Positions 1 through 8,202 of a stretch of DNA of 64,000 nt are shown one piece after another. This DNA is from Nitrospira sp. ND1 (lineage in GTDB: Bacteria > Nitrospirota > Nitrospiria > Nitrospirales > Nitrospiraceae), in the NCBI RefSeq assembly GCF_900170025.1, contig NZ_FWEX01000005.1:859774-923773 (forward strand), read 5' to 3'. A program made the position numbers and the translations under genes. A model generated the notes under the pieces. It was not told the origin of the DNA. It ran no database searches and worked only from the letters and a program-made list of their open reading frames with translations. Positions within the stretch are counted from its first letter, which is position 1; every line of letters starts with the position of its first letter.

Positions 1-70
1 CAGTGGAAGGCGTATAAACCAGCCTGACGAACTCACGCAGTCGTCACTCACCCCATACATTGAGGTCACG

Positions 71-397
71 ATGCCAAAACCGAAATATCATATCCTTGTC
101 TGCACAAACGCCCGTCCGCCGGGCCACCCGAAACCCTCCTGCGGCGGCCAGGGCTCTGCGCAACTGCTGATGTCCTTTAACATGGGCCTCATGCAGCGCG
201 GCATCATGCCTGGCGAAGTCCTCGTCACCGGCTCCTCCTGCCTCGGCCCCTGCGAGCAGGGACCGACCGTCGTGGTGTACCCGGACAACACCTGGTATTC
301 GAAAGTCACTGAAGCCGATGTCGCTACGATTCTCGATGAGCACATCAAGGGCGGCAAACCGGCGGCGAAGCTGAACCCGGATTCGGTCTGGAAGTAG
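71..397 (+). CDS. Thioredoxin-like [2Fe-2S] ferredoxin
   Basis: A 108-residue cytoplasmic protein of the thioredoxin-like [2Fe-2S] ferredoxin group, which carry electrons or act as iron-sulfur modules. Four cysteines sit at residues 11, 24, 57 and 61, in the C-x12-C ... C-x3-C arrangement of this family, the last pair in the run SSCLGPCEQGP. The ATG is preceded by GAGG about six bases upstream. No redox partner is encoded beside it; the next gene is moaB on the same strand, separated by a strong terminator, so the two are probably not cotranscribed. The family is secure; the physiological partner is unknown. Confidence 0.88.
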   Translation: MPKPKYHILVCTNARPPGHPKPSCGGQGSAQLLMSFNMGLMQRGIMPGEVLVTGSSCLGPCEQGPTVVVYPDNTWYSKVTEADVATILDEHIKGGKPAAKLNPDSVWK

Positions 398-425
398 CGC
401 GCGAACGCCAGCGCGGAGATGAATC

Positions 426-470
426 AAAAAGGCCGCCCAGCGAAACGAGTTCGATGCTGGCGGCCTTTTT
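426..470 (+). terminator. Rho-independent terminator after the ferredoxin gene
   Basis: A GGCCGCCCAGC / GCTGGCGGCC stem is flanked by AAAAA on the left and TTTTT on the right, about 30 bases after the ferredoxin stop. The symmetric A and T tracts mean it could work in both directions. Its stem resembles the outer arms of the R1 repeats further along, so it may be a trimmed relative of that family. Confidence 0.8.
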
Positions 471-490
471 AACCTTCAGCGGATATCGAT

Positions 491-1003
491 GTGAGTAGCC
501 CCACAGCCCACGAACATAAACACCACGCACCCCGCTCCATCGGATGCATGGTTATCACCTGCAGCGACACCCGCACGCCTGAGACCGACACCAGCGGCCA
601 ATTGATCCAGCAGTTGCTCAAGGACAAGGGCCATCACATCGCCGCCTACCACCTCGTCAAAGACGAACCGGCAGAGATCAAGGCGCGGATCGCCGAAGCC
701 ATCACCAATGAGTCCGTGCAGGCCATCGTGATCAATGGCGGAACAGGGATCTCCCGGCGGGACTCGACGTTTGAGGCGGTGGATGCGATGCTGGAAAAAC
801 GGCTGGATGGATTCGGCGAAGTGTTTCGCTATCTGACCTATCAGGACATCGGCTCACCGGCCATCATGAGCCGGGCCACCGCCGGCATCATCAAGGGCCG
901 TATCCTCTTTTCGACTCCGGGATCAGAAAACGCCGTCCGCCTGGCGATGGAAAAACTGATCCTCCCCGAACTGGGCCACCTCGTCAAAGAACTCACGAAG
1001 TAA
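491..1003 (+). CDS. moaB: Molybdenum cofactor biosynthesis protein MoaB/MogA
   Basis: A 170-residue MoaB/MogA-type protein, which adenylylates molybdopterin before molybdate insertion. The family signature INGGTGISRRDSTFEA is present, as is the N-terminal strand VITCSDTRTPETD. Later segments SPAIMSRATAG and FSTPGSENAVRLAM also match the fold. Length is normal for the family. The GTG start gives about 20 residues before the first strand; an ATG at 548 would cut into the fold, so GTG is preferred although its ribosome site is weak. No other cofactor gene lies nearby. A short palindrome of the R3 family follows the stop. Confidence 0.92.
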   Translation: MSSPTAHEHKHHAPRSIGCMVITCSDTRTPETDTSGQLIQQLLKDKGHHIAAYHLVKDEPAEIKARIAEAITNESVQAIVINGGTGISRRDSTFEAVDAMLEKRLDGFGEVFRYLTYQDIGSPAIMSRATAGIIKGRILFSTPGSENAVRLAMEKLILPELGHLVKELTK

Positions 1004-1008
1004 GAACG

Positions 1009-1066
1009 ACACGTGAGAGGTGAAACGATCACCTCTTCACATCCTACGTTTGACGCTCTATCCCCG
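1009..1066. repeat. R3 palindromic repeat, short copy after moaB
   Basis: Starts six bases after the moaB stop. It contains GAGGTGA-aacga-TCACCTC, a perfect seven-base stem, and shares wording such as ACGTGAGAGGTGAAACG and ACGTTTGACGC with longer copies at 5992-6087 and 8203-8315. It could act as a transcript end. Confidence 0.6.
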
Positions 1067-1082
1067 GCCAGTCACGAGTGCT

Positions 1083-1198
1083 CCAAACGGTCATCCAATG
1101 AGGCCGCAGGGACCACGGCGACTGAGGCCTACCCTTAGGGGTACGTTGAAGATTTGATGAGCCGAGAACAAAGTTGGGGACCGTTTTCAGCATCCGCA
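1083..1198. repeat. R1 palindromic repeat, copy a
   Basis: First of three tandem R1 units between moaB and the CBS gene. Outer arms AAACGGTC and GACCGTTTT pair; the centre holds a TACCC / GGGTA hairpin. Shared blocks are GGCCGCAGG, GACTGAGG, GTACGTTGA and GCCGAGAAC. It is the most divergent of the three tandem units. Confidence 0.75.
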
Positions 1199-1205
1199 GG
1201 GTGAA

Positions 1206-1326
1206 GGATGTTCAAAACGGCCGTCCAGCAAGGCCGCAGGCGAAACAAAACCGGAAGCGTACCCTCAGGGGTACGTTGAGGATTTTGACGAGCCGAGAAC
1301 GCTGCTGGAGGCCGTTTTCAGCATCC
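1206..1326. repeat. R1 palindromic repeat, copy b
   Basis: Outer arms GGATG-TTCAAAACGGCC and GGCCGTTTTCAGCATCC pair. The middle arm AAAACC pairs with GGATTTT, and the inner hairpin is GTACCctcagGGGTAC. This is the B subtype, with a CAAAACC arm in place of the GGCGACTGAGG arm seen in copies c and e. Confidence 0.8.
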
Positions 1327-1336
1327 GCAGGGTGAA

Positions 1337-1457
1337 GGATGTTCAAAATGGCCGCCCAGCAAGGCCGCAGAAAGAAGGGCGACTGAGGCGTACCCTTGCG
1401 GTACGTCGCAGGGAGCCGTGCGACTGAGAACGATGCTGGAGGCCATTTTCAACATCC
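1337..1457. repeat. R1 palindromic repeat, copy c
   Basis: Outer arms GGATG-TTCAAAATGGCC and GGCCATTTTCAACATCC pair; note that the C-to-T change in one arm is matched in the other. The inner hairpin is GCGTACCcttgcGGTACGT. The unit ends two bases from the stop codon of the CBS gene, which is read from the minus strand. Confidence 0.8.
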
Positions 1458-1459
1458 GC

Positions 1460-1894
1460 CTAGTCTTGCCCGATTTTCGGTTCAGAGTACACCTGCTTAT
1501 CCGCCAGTCTCGATTGCGCGTACCGTTTGTAATGCATCAAGAGATCGCGCACCGACACCACGCCGACGATCGAGCCCCCCTTGGTCACCGCGAGGTGGCG
1601 CACCCCGAGATCGCCCATCATATCCTGCGCGTCATCGACCGCCTGATTGCTCTCAATGGTGCAGAGCGGAGTGGTCATGATCTTTTCCACCGTGAGTTTC
1701 GATACGTCCTGGCTGGTCGCCAGACCCTTGCGGACGAGATCCGTATCGGTCACGATCCCCACAAAGTTCTTCCCCTTCTTAATCAGGAGTGAACCGACCC
1801 GCAAGTCACGCATCTTCTTCGCCGCACCGCGAATCGACGTCGTCGGACCAATGCTCTGGGGTTTCTTGTTCATGATCTGCGCAATACTCGCCAT
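1460..1894 (-). CDS. CBS-pair domain protein
   Basis: A 144-residue protein made almost only of two CBS domains (about residues 7-62 and 72-128), the module that senses adenine nucleotides and controls partner proteins. Typical CBS turns are visible in VGIVTDTDLVRKG and VGVVSVRDLLMHY. There is no attached enzyme, channel or DNA-binding domain, so it presumably acts on a partner protein in the cytoplasm. It is followed at once by R1 copy c and lies 50 bases downstream of the alcohol dehydrogenase gene on the same strand, so the two may share a transcript. Confidence 0.88.
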   Translation of the reverse strand: MASIAQIMNKKPQSIGPTTSIRGAAKKMRDLRVGSLLIKKGKNFVGIVTDTDLVRKGLATSQDVSKLTVEKIMTTPLCTIESNQAVDDAQDMMGDLGVRHLAVTKGGSIVGVVSVRDLLMHYKRYAQSRLADKQVYSEPKIGQD

Positions 1895-1944
1895 GTCACA
1901 TACCTTTCTGCCCGTTGGGACAAGAGAGCCACTAATGAAACCGG

Positions 1945-2976
1945 TTATGAAACGCTCAGCACGATCTTACCAAAAAATTTTCGATTCAGAAGATATTCTT
2001 GCGCCGCCTTCGCTTCGGAGAGTGGAAACGTCCGGTCGATCACAGGCTGCAACCTGCCTTGGCCGACCAACTGAGCAGCCTTGAGCAATTCACTCTGCGA
2101 CCCCATGTACGAGCCCCGGATCGTAAGCTGCCGTGAATAGACATACCGGAGATCGAGCTTCACCTCCGCGCCCGTCGTGGCGCCGCAGGTAATCAACCGG
2201 CCGCCTTTGGCCAATGCATCGATACACTGTGTCCACACCTCCGGGCCGATGTGTTCGATCACTACATCCACGCCGCGGCGGTGCGTCAACTCGCGCACCC
2301 GCTGGTTCACCTGCTCGCGGATATGATTGATGACCTCGTCGGCGCCGAGGGTCTTGGCCTTCGCAATCTTGTCATCGCTCCCGACGGTGGTCAGCACACG
2401 GGCACCAGCCAGCTTGGCCATCTGGATTGCCATGTGCCCCACCCCGCTGCCCGCCCCCATGATCAAGACGTCTTCACCGGGCTGCACCGCAGCCAACCCG
2501 AACAACATATGCCAAGCGGTCACAGACACCAGCGGAAACGCCGCCGCCTGCTCGAAACTCAACGCGCCGGGAACCGGGAACACATTCCGCGCCGGCACCT
2601 TCACGTACTCGGCATATCCGCCATGGCACATCGCCCCGATCAACCCGTAGGACCGGCACATGTTGTCGCGACCGGCCCAACAGTGTTCGCAGCGACCACA
2701 GCCGACGCCGGGCGACACATACACGCGCTCGCCCTCGGCAACCCCTTCCACGTGCGAGCCGATCTGGTGCACCACGCCGGAGATGTCGGACCCGAGGATA
2801 TGCGGAAGCGGCATCGGATAGGCGGGACTCCCCTGCCGAATCCAGATGTCGAGATGGTTCAACGCGCAGGCCTTCACCCGCACGAGCACCTCATCGACGC
2901 CGATGGTCGGCATCGGCATCTCTTGATACTGCAGCTTCCCCGGCCCGCCATGTTCGTGGAACACCACTGCGTTCAT
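1945..2976 (-). CDS. Zinc-dependent alcohol dehydrogenase (MDR family)
   Basis: A 343-residue medium-chain dehydrogenase/reductase. The N-terminal GroES-like domain carries a full structural zinc lobe, Cys93, Cys96, Cys99 and Cys107. Candidate catalytic zinc ligands are Cys37 and His59, the latter in PLPHILGSDISG. The Rossmann fold begins with GAGSGVG at 174-180. It oxidises an alcohol or reduces an aldehyde or quinone with NAD(P)H; the substrate cannot be told from sequence. The zinc lobe argues for an alcohol dehydrogenase rather than a zinc-free quinone oxidoreductase. The upstream gap contains R1 copy d. Confidence 0.88.
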   Translation of the reverse strand: MNAVVFHEHGGPGKLQYQEMPMPTIGVDEVLVRVKACALNHLDIWIRQGSPAYPMPLPHILGSDISGVVHQIGSHVEGVAEGERVYVSPGVGCGRCEHCWAGRDNMCRSYGLIGAMCHGGYAEYVKVPARNVFPVPGALSFEQAAAFPLVSVTAWHMLFGLAAVQPGEDVLIMGAGSGVGHMAIQMAKLAGARVLTTVGSDDKIAKAKTLGADEVINHIREQVNQRVRELTHRRGVDVVIEHIGPEVWTQCIDALAKGGRLITCGATTGAEVKLDLRYVYSRQLTIRGSYMGSQSELLKAAQLVGQGRLQPVIDRTFPLSEAKAAQEYLLNRKFFGKIVLSVS

Positions 2977-3065
2977 CTGATTCCTCTCACACGATTTCTA
3001 GCTACATTGCGCTCCCCTCTCAAACGTCTTTTCCTGGGGTGCGACTGCCTATGATTTCCCATAGA

Positions 3066-3256
3066 ATGATCAAAACGCCATATAACAAGGCCGCAGGGAG
3101 TGCGGCGACTGAGGAGGTACATACCAAACTTGTTTGACCCGTTCGCCAACCAGATGCTCTTGGCGAACGGATAAACCCTTTCAGCGCGCCCTCTTATACT
3201 GCTAACGTCGCAAGGAGACGTACGACTGAGAACGCAGTGAGATGGCGTTTTCATCA
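3066..3256. repeat. R1 repeat, copy d, with an expanded centre
   Basis: The outer arms are normal (TCAAAACGCC with GGCGTTTTCA, plus the GGCCGCAGGGAG and GACTGAGAACG blocks), but the inner hairpin is replaced by about 85 extra bases. That insert carries its own perfect ten-base stem, CGTTCGCCAA at 3140-3149 and TTGGCGAACG at 3160-3169. The element ends about five bases from the stop codon of the PhzF-like gene. Confidence 0.7.
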
Positions 3257-3261
3257 TCTTG

Positions 3262-4191
3262 CTAGAAGGTGAGCGTCCCCTCCACGACCATCATGGCCTG
3301 TCCGCCGACCGTCACGCCCTGAATGACATCGTCGTCTGAGTCCACCTGGATCAGAATGCGGGAGGGGCGATCGATCTCATACCCCTGCTCGGCGGTAATC
3401 TCGGTCGATGGCCGGATGTCCACCACGCCATGCTGGACTAGATAGGCACCCAACGCCCCGCTCGCACTTCCGGTCGCGGGATCTTCCACGATGCCGATCA
3501 ACGGGGCGAACATCCGGGTATGCACGCTGGAGGACTGTTCGACGGTCATCGTGCTGAACACCATGATGCCGTTGGCGCCATACTGCTGGGACAGGTCCGC
3601 GATGGCCGCGACGTCGGGAATGATCTGCCGCACCGCCGTAAGCGTCCGCACCGGCACGATGATGACCGGCAACCCCGTAGAAACAACCTGCACCGGGAAA
3701 CGGGTCTCGGAAATCACAGCCTTGGTAATGCCCAAGGCGCGGGCAATCGCAAACAACGCCTCCGGCTCGTCGATGACATCCAGAAACTGCGGGCTCGGCT
3801 GCGCCATGACCACGCGCTCGATGACGCCATTGCAGGTGTGGATGTCCACAGGGAAGAGGCCGAGATTACATTCTTGGAGCACCCGTGTAACCGGCTCCCG
3901 AAGCGCGAGACGGTCCAAGGTGGCCAGCACAAAAAACGTCCCGATGACCGGATGCCCGGCAAAGGGAATTTCCTGCGTCGGGGTAAAGATGCGCATCTTC
4001 ACGACGGCGGCCTTGTCGGTCGGGGGAAACACGAACACGGTTTCGGAAAGATTCATCTCGCGAGCGATCTGCTGTAATTCCACGTCGGTTAGGCCATCAG
4101 CATCGGGAAACACGGCGACGGGATTCCCGCCGAACGGCTGATCCGTGAACACGTCGGCTTGATAGAACTGCAATCGCCTGGGACCGGGCAT
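3262..4191 (-). CDS. PhzF-family isomerase/epimerase
   Basis: A 309-residue member of the PhzF phenazine biosynthesis-like family, two-barrel enzymes that include isomerases and epimerases. The likely catalytic Glu50 lies in MNLSETVFVFPP; IFTPTQEIPFAGHP and EDPATGSASGALGAYL are the other signature segments. An open frame extends 36 codons further upstream, but the ATG at 4191 has GAGG seven bases before it and matches the family start. It is flanked by R1 copies on both sides and has no phenazine genes nearby, so the substrate is unknown. Confidence 0.88.
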   Translation of the reverse strand: MPGPRRLQFYQADVFTDQPFGGNPVAVFPDADGLTDVELQQIAREMNLSETVFVFPPTDKAAVVKMRIFTPTQEIPFAGHPVIGTFFVLATLDRLALREPVTRVLQECNLGLFPVDIHTCNGVIERVVMAQPSPQFLDVIDEPEALFAIARALGITKAVISETRFPVQVVSTGLPVIIVPVRTLTAVRQIIPDVAAIADLSQQYGANGIMVFSTMTVEQSSSVHTRMFAPLIGIVEDPATGSASGALGAYLVQHGVVDIRPSTEITAEQGYEIDRPSRILIQVDSDDDVIQGVTVGGQAMMVVEGTLTF

Positions 4192-4290
4192 AGATTCCTC
4201 ACGAAAGATGTTGGCGGCATGTTGCCCCGAGCGGGTATTTTTTGCAAGAGGGCGACTGAGCGAAGCAGGTGAGCGAGTAGGAATTTGGCG

Positions 4291-4409
4291 GCTGGTCAAA
4301 ACGCTATGTGCCTAGGCCGCAGGGAGCATGGCGACTGAGGCGTACCCTTGCGGTACGTCGCAGGGAGACATGTGACCGAGAACGACGGGAGATGGCGTTT
4401 TCACCAGCC
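4291..4409. repeat. R1 palindromic repeat, copy e
   Basis: Outer arms GCTGG-TCAAAACGC and GCGTTTTCACCAGC pair. The end pair is GCTGG/CCAGC here but GGATG/CATCC in copy b, so the bases change while pairing is kept. The inner hairpin GCGTACCcttgcGGTACGT is identical to that of copy c. It ends ten bases from the stop of the radical SAM gene. Confidence 0.8.
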
Positions 4410-4419
4410 GGCTACCCTG

Positions 4420-5661
4420 CTAAACCGGGCGCGGCATAGCCTCATACGCACCCCTCAACGGATTCTTGAGGTATTGCTCGACATAGTTCTGAAGCGATCC
4501 GTTGCGGTAGAGCTGCTGGTTGGCGAAGCGGGTATCGATCTTGTGCAACACCTTCACCCGCACACCGGTCTTCTTGGTGAACTGTTCCAGTGTGACTCCG
4601 GTGATGTCGGTATAGGGCCCCCGCCCCGACTGCATGATGCACTTGGGCACATGGATCACCTTCTCCTTGGTCAGTCGCCGCGCGATGTCGTCGAAGGTCA
4701 GGAGCACCGTGCAGTCGGAGTCTCCGCTCAACAACGCATTGGGCACATAGAGAAACCGCGCGCGGTGCTTCCGGTACATGGTCAGGATTTTGTGGACGCT
4801 GCCCGCCATCACGACCGTGTCTTTCTTCTCCAACTCCAGCGAGTCGAACAGGCTGACGATACGCCGGCGACTCAAGAAGGCGGTGGTGTACGCCTCCGTG
4901 TGGATCGTTTGGAGATTGGGCAGCGCCAGATCATAGACGTGGCTGGCTTCCTCCGGCAGGAATGTTCTCCCCTGCCGCATCAGCGCCGCCGTCTCCTCCT
5001 TGAGCCCGCGCACCGGAGTGAGCGTCCCCATCCACAAGACACACTGCTGATTCACCTTGGAGATCGTCGCCGCATCCTTCGACATCGTGTCCTTGTCGAA
5101 CGCGTAAAAATTCGCCGACGACACGGCAGGACCGTCCAGCACCTTCATGAGATGTTTCACGGAAGGCGCATGCGGCATCAACCGCTGCCGGTAGTCGCTC
5201 AGTGTGATGACCGACAGTTCGAAGTTGATCCGGCCAGGATACTGCGCCACCAGCTGATGGATCTTCGGCACATGGACGAACCCGACCGTGAAAAACTGAA
5301 TGCTCTTGTCCGTCTCACGGAGAAAATCCTCCACCCATTCCATCGCCTTGGGATGCAGGAACAGGTCGGTCCATTCCATGAACTCGTTGCCGCCCAGGCA
5401 CCAGAATTGTGTGGGATCGGTGGGTTTCTTGCCGATGTAGTTGAGGATGAACTTCCAGTCGTCGTCGCTGGTTTTCGGCGGGTCGAGCGTTTCGCGGTAG
5501 GAGTGGTCGAGTTCGTAGCAGAACTCGCATTTGACCGGGCAGTCCCGGCCCAGGCTCAGGGGAATTTTCCCCGCCTCCATTTCTTTGATGAGCACCTGTC
5601 GATAGTCCGTGCGATCCTTGAAGATCGGGGTGGGCTGAAAAATCGGGAGTGCAGTGGCCAT
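4420..5661 (-). CDS. Radical SAM protein with DUF512-like C-terminal region
   Basis: A 413-residue protein with a radical SAM motif CPVKCEFC (cysteines 41, 45 and 48), which binds the [4Fe-4S] cluster that splits S-adenosylmethionine. The C-terminal half contains VPNALLSGDSDCTVLLTFDD, which resembles the conserved segment of DUF512 domains in proteins that pair radical SAM with DUF512; the usual N-terminal PDZ domain is missing. The reaction is unknown. It is followed by R1 copy e and is divergent from a small J-like gene. The radical SAM call is secure; the DUF512 link is inference from pattern only. Confidence 0.8.
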   Translation of the reverse strand: MATALPIFQPTPIFKDRTDYRQVLIKEMEAGKIPLSLGRDCPVKCEFCYELDHSYRETLDPPKTSDDDWKFILNYIGKKPTDPTQFWCLGGNEFMEWTDLFLHPKAMEWVEDFLRETDKSIQFFTVGFVHVPKIHQLVAQYPGRINFELSVITLSDYRQRLMPHAPSVKHLMKVLDGPAVSSANFYAFDKDTMSKDAATISKVNQQCVLWMGTLTPVRGLKEETAALMRQGRTFLPEEASHVYDLALPNLQTIHTEAYTTAFLSRRRIVSLFDSLELEKKDTVVMAGSVHKILTMYRKHRARFLYVPNALLSGDSDCTVLLTFDDIARRLTKEKVIHVPKCIMQSGRGPYTDITGVTLEQFTKKTGVRVKVLHKIDTRFANQQLYRNGSLQNYVEQYLKNPLRGAYEAMPRPV

Positions 5662-5743
5662 GGTGGAACACCTTGCCTGTTGCCGCGAGGGGCAACGCCT
5701 GCTAGATTGACAGCGTCATTATCGACTTGCCAGACTCCGTTAC

Positions 5744-6013
5744 ATGACCGAGGAACTCCTCACCAAAGCCCTGGAACTTTTCACCCTCACGCAACCCTAT
5801 ACCCGCGAACAACTGGATCAGAAGCGCGAGGAACTTCTACACACCTGGACGCCCCGCCGCTTCGCCAACCTGACCAACAATCCCAAGAAATACATGCAGG
5901 CCTACACAAAAGCCGAAGAGATGACCCGGCAGATTGAATCGTCGTATGCCCTACTCGAAGCGATCCTCGCTCGGGACGAGGGGCGGAACCCTGACGTGAG
6001 ACGTAAAACGTGA
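5744..6013 (+). CDS. Small helical protein, J-domain-like without HPD
   Basis: An 89-residue predicted all-helical protein. Its layout, a helix with REQLDQKREELLHTWTPRRF followed by YTKAEEMTRQIESSYALLEA, resembles a DnaJ J-domain, but TPR stands where the HPD motif that stimulates Hsp70 should be. If the resemblance is real it cannot be a normal co-chaperone. The last residues (about DVRRKT) and the stop codon are supplied by the R3 palindrome that starts at 5992, so the repeat has been captured into the coding end. It is divergent from the radical SAM gene at 4420. Confidence 0.6.
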   Translation: MTEELLTKALELFTLTQPYTREQLDQKREELLHTWTPRRFANLTNNPKKYMQAYTKAEEMTRQIESSYALLEAILARDEGRNPDVRRKT

Positions 6014-6087
6014 AAGGTGAAACGTTTGCCCAACACCTGATTAAGATTTCTTAAGTTTCACCTCTCACGTTTAACGTCTGACGCCCT
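5992..6087. repeat. R3 palindromic repeat, long copy
   Basis: Two arms of about 33 bases, roughly GACGTGAGACGTAAAACGTG onward and its near-complement ending in AACGTCTGACGCC, match at about 28 positions and form a long hairpin. The left arm runs into the coding end of the 89-residue gene and provides its stop codon. The wording (ACGTGAGA, ACGTAAAACG, GGTGAAACG) recurs at 1009 and 8203. Confidence 0.75.
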
Positions 6088-6106
6088 ACATCTTCCTCAT
6101 CCCGCA

Positions 6107-6226
6107 GGATGCTCAAAACGGCATCCCACTAGACCGCAGGCGAGTCACAACCGCAGGCGTACCCTCAGGGGTACGTTGAGGATTGTGACGAACCGAGAAC
6201 GACGTGGAAAGTCGTTTTCAGCATTC
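6107..6226. repeat. R1 palindromic repeat, copy f
   Basis: Outer arms GGATGCTCAAAACGGC and GTCGTTTTCAGCATTC pair. The middle arm GTCACAACC pairs with GGATTGTGAC where copy b has AAAACC/GGATTTT, another paired change. The inner hairpin is GCGTACCctcaggGGTACGT. It ends two bases from the stop codon of the first large B12-type radical SAM gene. Confidence 0.8.
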
Positions 6227-6228
6227 TG

Positions 6229-8190
6229 TTATCCCACCCCGTGAGAGACGACGCGAGACATCCCCTCTTTCCCCTCATCCCCTTCAGCAATGGCCATCGG
6301 CCAGGTCACGAGACCAGACACACCTTCTGCCGTCGTCGCGCCGTCCTTCGTCGCCGCGTAAATCTGCGGCAACTTGTTCGTCCCGAACTTGGAGATATAG
6401 AGGAAGACGTGCTCGCGGCTATTCACCCGCACGGCCCAGGGACTGAAGTCGTTCTTATAGAACTCTTCGCAGAGCTGCATCGCATCGAGGCAGGAAATAC
6501 CCACCGGCTCGTTCAGCGTGTAGTAGTAATCCAGCGGCAGGTCGTACTCCTCCTGCTTGTGGATCGTGATGCCGAATTTATCCGGGTTGCGCACCATCGG
6601 CGTGTGGCGGTAGGCCACGAAGTAGAACAGCTCCACGGAATGAATCACCGGCTGGTTCTCGATGACGAACTGCCGCGTCTCCAGCGCCTCCTCCCGCGTC
6701 TCGCCGGGGAATCCGTAAAACGCCATCACGTGGTTCCAGATGCCCGCCTTCGCCGCCTGGTGGAGATTGTTCTGAATCACGCTCTTCTTCGCGTGCTTGT
6801 CCATGAGATTCAGCACGCGCTCGTTCGCCGACTCCATTCCATAATAGAGCGTGCAGCAGCCCGCCTTCGCCGCCAGGTCCCACACCGCCTGGTCCTGGAG
6901 CGTCTCTTCGAAACGGATCAGCGTCGTCCACTTGATGCCGACGTTCCGGTCCACCAGCAGCTGCGACACTTTCTTGAACAGTGCGGGCGGATAGGATTCA
7001 TCGGAGAACAGGAAATGTCTGCACTGGTATTTATCCCGTAGCGCCGTCACCTGCTCGACCACGTGCTGCGCCGTCATCCCGCGGTATTGATCGAAATAGC
7101 CCTGGCCGTGATCGCAGAATGTGCAGCGGCCCCAATAACAGCCCCGCGTCGCGAGGTAGGGAATGATCCGCTCGGGAACGAAATAGTGATCCAGCGGCAA
7201 ACCGTCGAAATCAGGCAGCGGCAGCGCCGCCGTCTTCTCCGTATAAACTTCCTTGCTCTGCTGCACCGCGCCGGACTCGTAATACATGAGATTGGGCACC
7301 GACCCGATCGCGCGCTGCCCGTTCACCGCCTCGATGTACCAAAGCAACGCATGCTCGCCCTCGTAGAGGATGGCCGCGTCGAAGACTTCAGTGAAGAAAC
7401 GCTCATGCTTCGCCCACTCTTCCTGCAACCGCGTCACGACGTTGCCGCCGACCACGACGTGGATGTCGGGAAAACTTTCCTTGATCATCTTGCAGAACGT
7501 GAGGCCGGCCATCAGCTGCATCTGCGTGCCGATGGAGATGCCGATCACCGTCGGCTTTTCTTTGCTCACACTGGGCAACACGAGCTGATTGCAGATGTCG
7601 CGGTAGACGTTCACCTGTTCGTCGTCGAGGCAGGCAAAGACTTCCTTGGAGACCCCGGGCCGATAGCCCAGGTTACTTTCCATTGGATAGAACACCAGCG
7701 AGGCCGGATAGTAAGCGGCGGAGATGTACTGCATGGCTTCGCGGAACGTGTTCAGCGCCCGCTCCAGCTTCTCCGCTTCGTAGAACCGTTCGCCGCGCAC
7801 AATGAGCTTCGCGTCCTCCGAACGCTGCGCCAAGTCGAACACGTCTACGGCATAAGCCTCTTCCAGCACCGCCTTCTGACCGGCTTCCTGCTCCGTCAGC
7901 CTCCCCGCCTTCTCCTTGTCCTGGAGCGGCTTCAGCTGCATGCCCAGGCGACCCTTCACCCAGATCAGAAACTCCATGGTAAAGAAGTGATCGTACATCT
8001 CGATGTTGATGTCACGCTGAACCACCGTATGCCCGGCCTCCCGCAACACGGCAGTCAACGAAGGCAACGCGAGATAGGGTGCCGTCGGCACCCACTCGGG
8101 CGGGAACAGGAGCATGACCTTGGAAGTCTTCCGCTCCTCGTTCTTGATCGGAGACAAGCCGTCGATTTGGACCAGACCGGAGCTACTCAT
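6229..8190 (-). CDS. B12-binding-type radical SAM protein (paralog 1)
   Basis: A 653-residue protein with an N-terminal B12-binding-like Rossmann region (VMLLFPPEWVPTAPYLALPS from residue 25, and VVVGGNVVTRL near 246) and a radical SAM core whose cluster cysteines are 351, 356 and 359 in GCYWGRCTFCDHG. The spacing is CX4CX2C rather than the common CX3CX2C. The classic DxHxxG cobalamin loop is not visible, so cobalamin use is uncertain. It shares layout and many blocks with the next gene upstream (8321-10219). GGAAG precedes the ATG. No substrate is evident; related families methylate or rearrange unactivated carbons. Confidence 0.85.
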   Translation of the reverse strand: MSSSGLVQIDGLSPIKNEERKTSKVMLLFPPEWVPTAPYLALPSLTAVLREAGHTVVQRDINIEMYDHFFTMEFLIWVKGRLGMQLKPLQDKEKAGRLTEQEAGQKAVLEEAYAVDVFDLAQRSEDAKLIVRGERFYEAEKLERALNTFREAMQYISAAYYPASLVFYPMESNLGYRPGVSKEVFACLDDEQVNVYRDICNQLVLPSVSKEKPTVIGISIGTQMQLMAGLTFCKMIKESFPDIHVVVGGNVVTRLQEEWAKHERFFTEVFDAAILYEGEHALLWYIEAVNGQRAIGSVPNLMYYESGAVQQSKEVYTEKTAALPLPDFDGLPLDHYFVPERIIPYLATRGCYWGRCTFCDHGQGYFDQYRGMTAQHVVEQVTALRDKYQCRHFLFSDESYPPALFKKVSQLLVDRNVGIKWTTLIRFEETLQDQAVWDLAAKAGCCTLYYGMESANERVLNLMDKHAKKSVIQNNLHQAAKAGIWNHVMAFYGFPGETREEALETRQFVIENQPVIHSVELFYFVAYRHTPMVRNPDKFGITIHKQEEYDLPLDYYYTLNEPVGISCLDAMQLCEEFYKNDFSPWAVRVNSREHVFLYISKFGTNKLPQIYAATKDGATTAEGVSGLVTWPMAIAEGDEGKEGMSRVVSHGVG

Positions 8191-8202
8191 AGTCGTCTTC
8201 CG

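Noticed and set aside
426-470. Counting the ferredoxin terminator as a full R1 repeat
   Set aside because: It shares the outer arm wording but lacks the inner hairpins and the conserved middle blocks.
4348-5937. 529-codon plus-strand frame
   Set aside because: It is the antisense shadow of the radical SAM gene; the minus-strand protein has clear motifs and this one does not.
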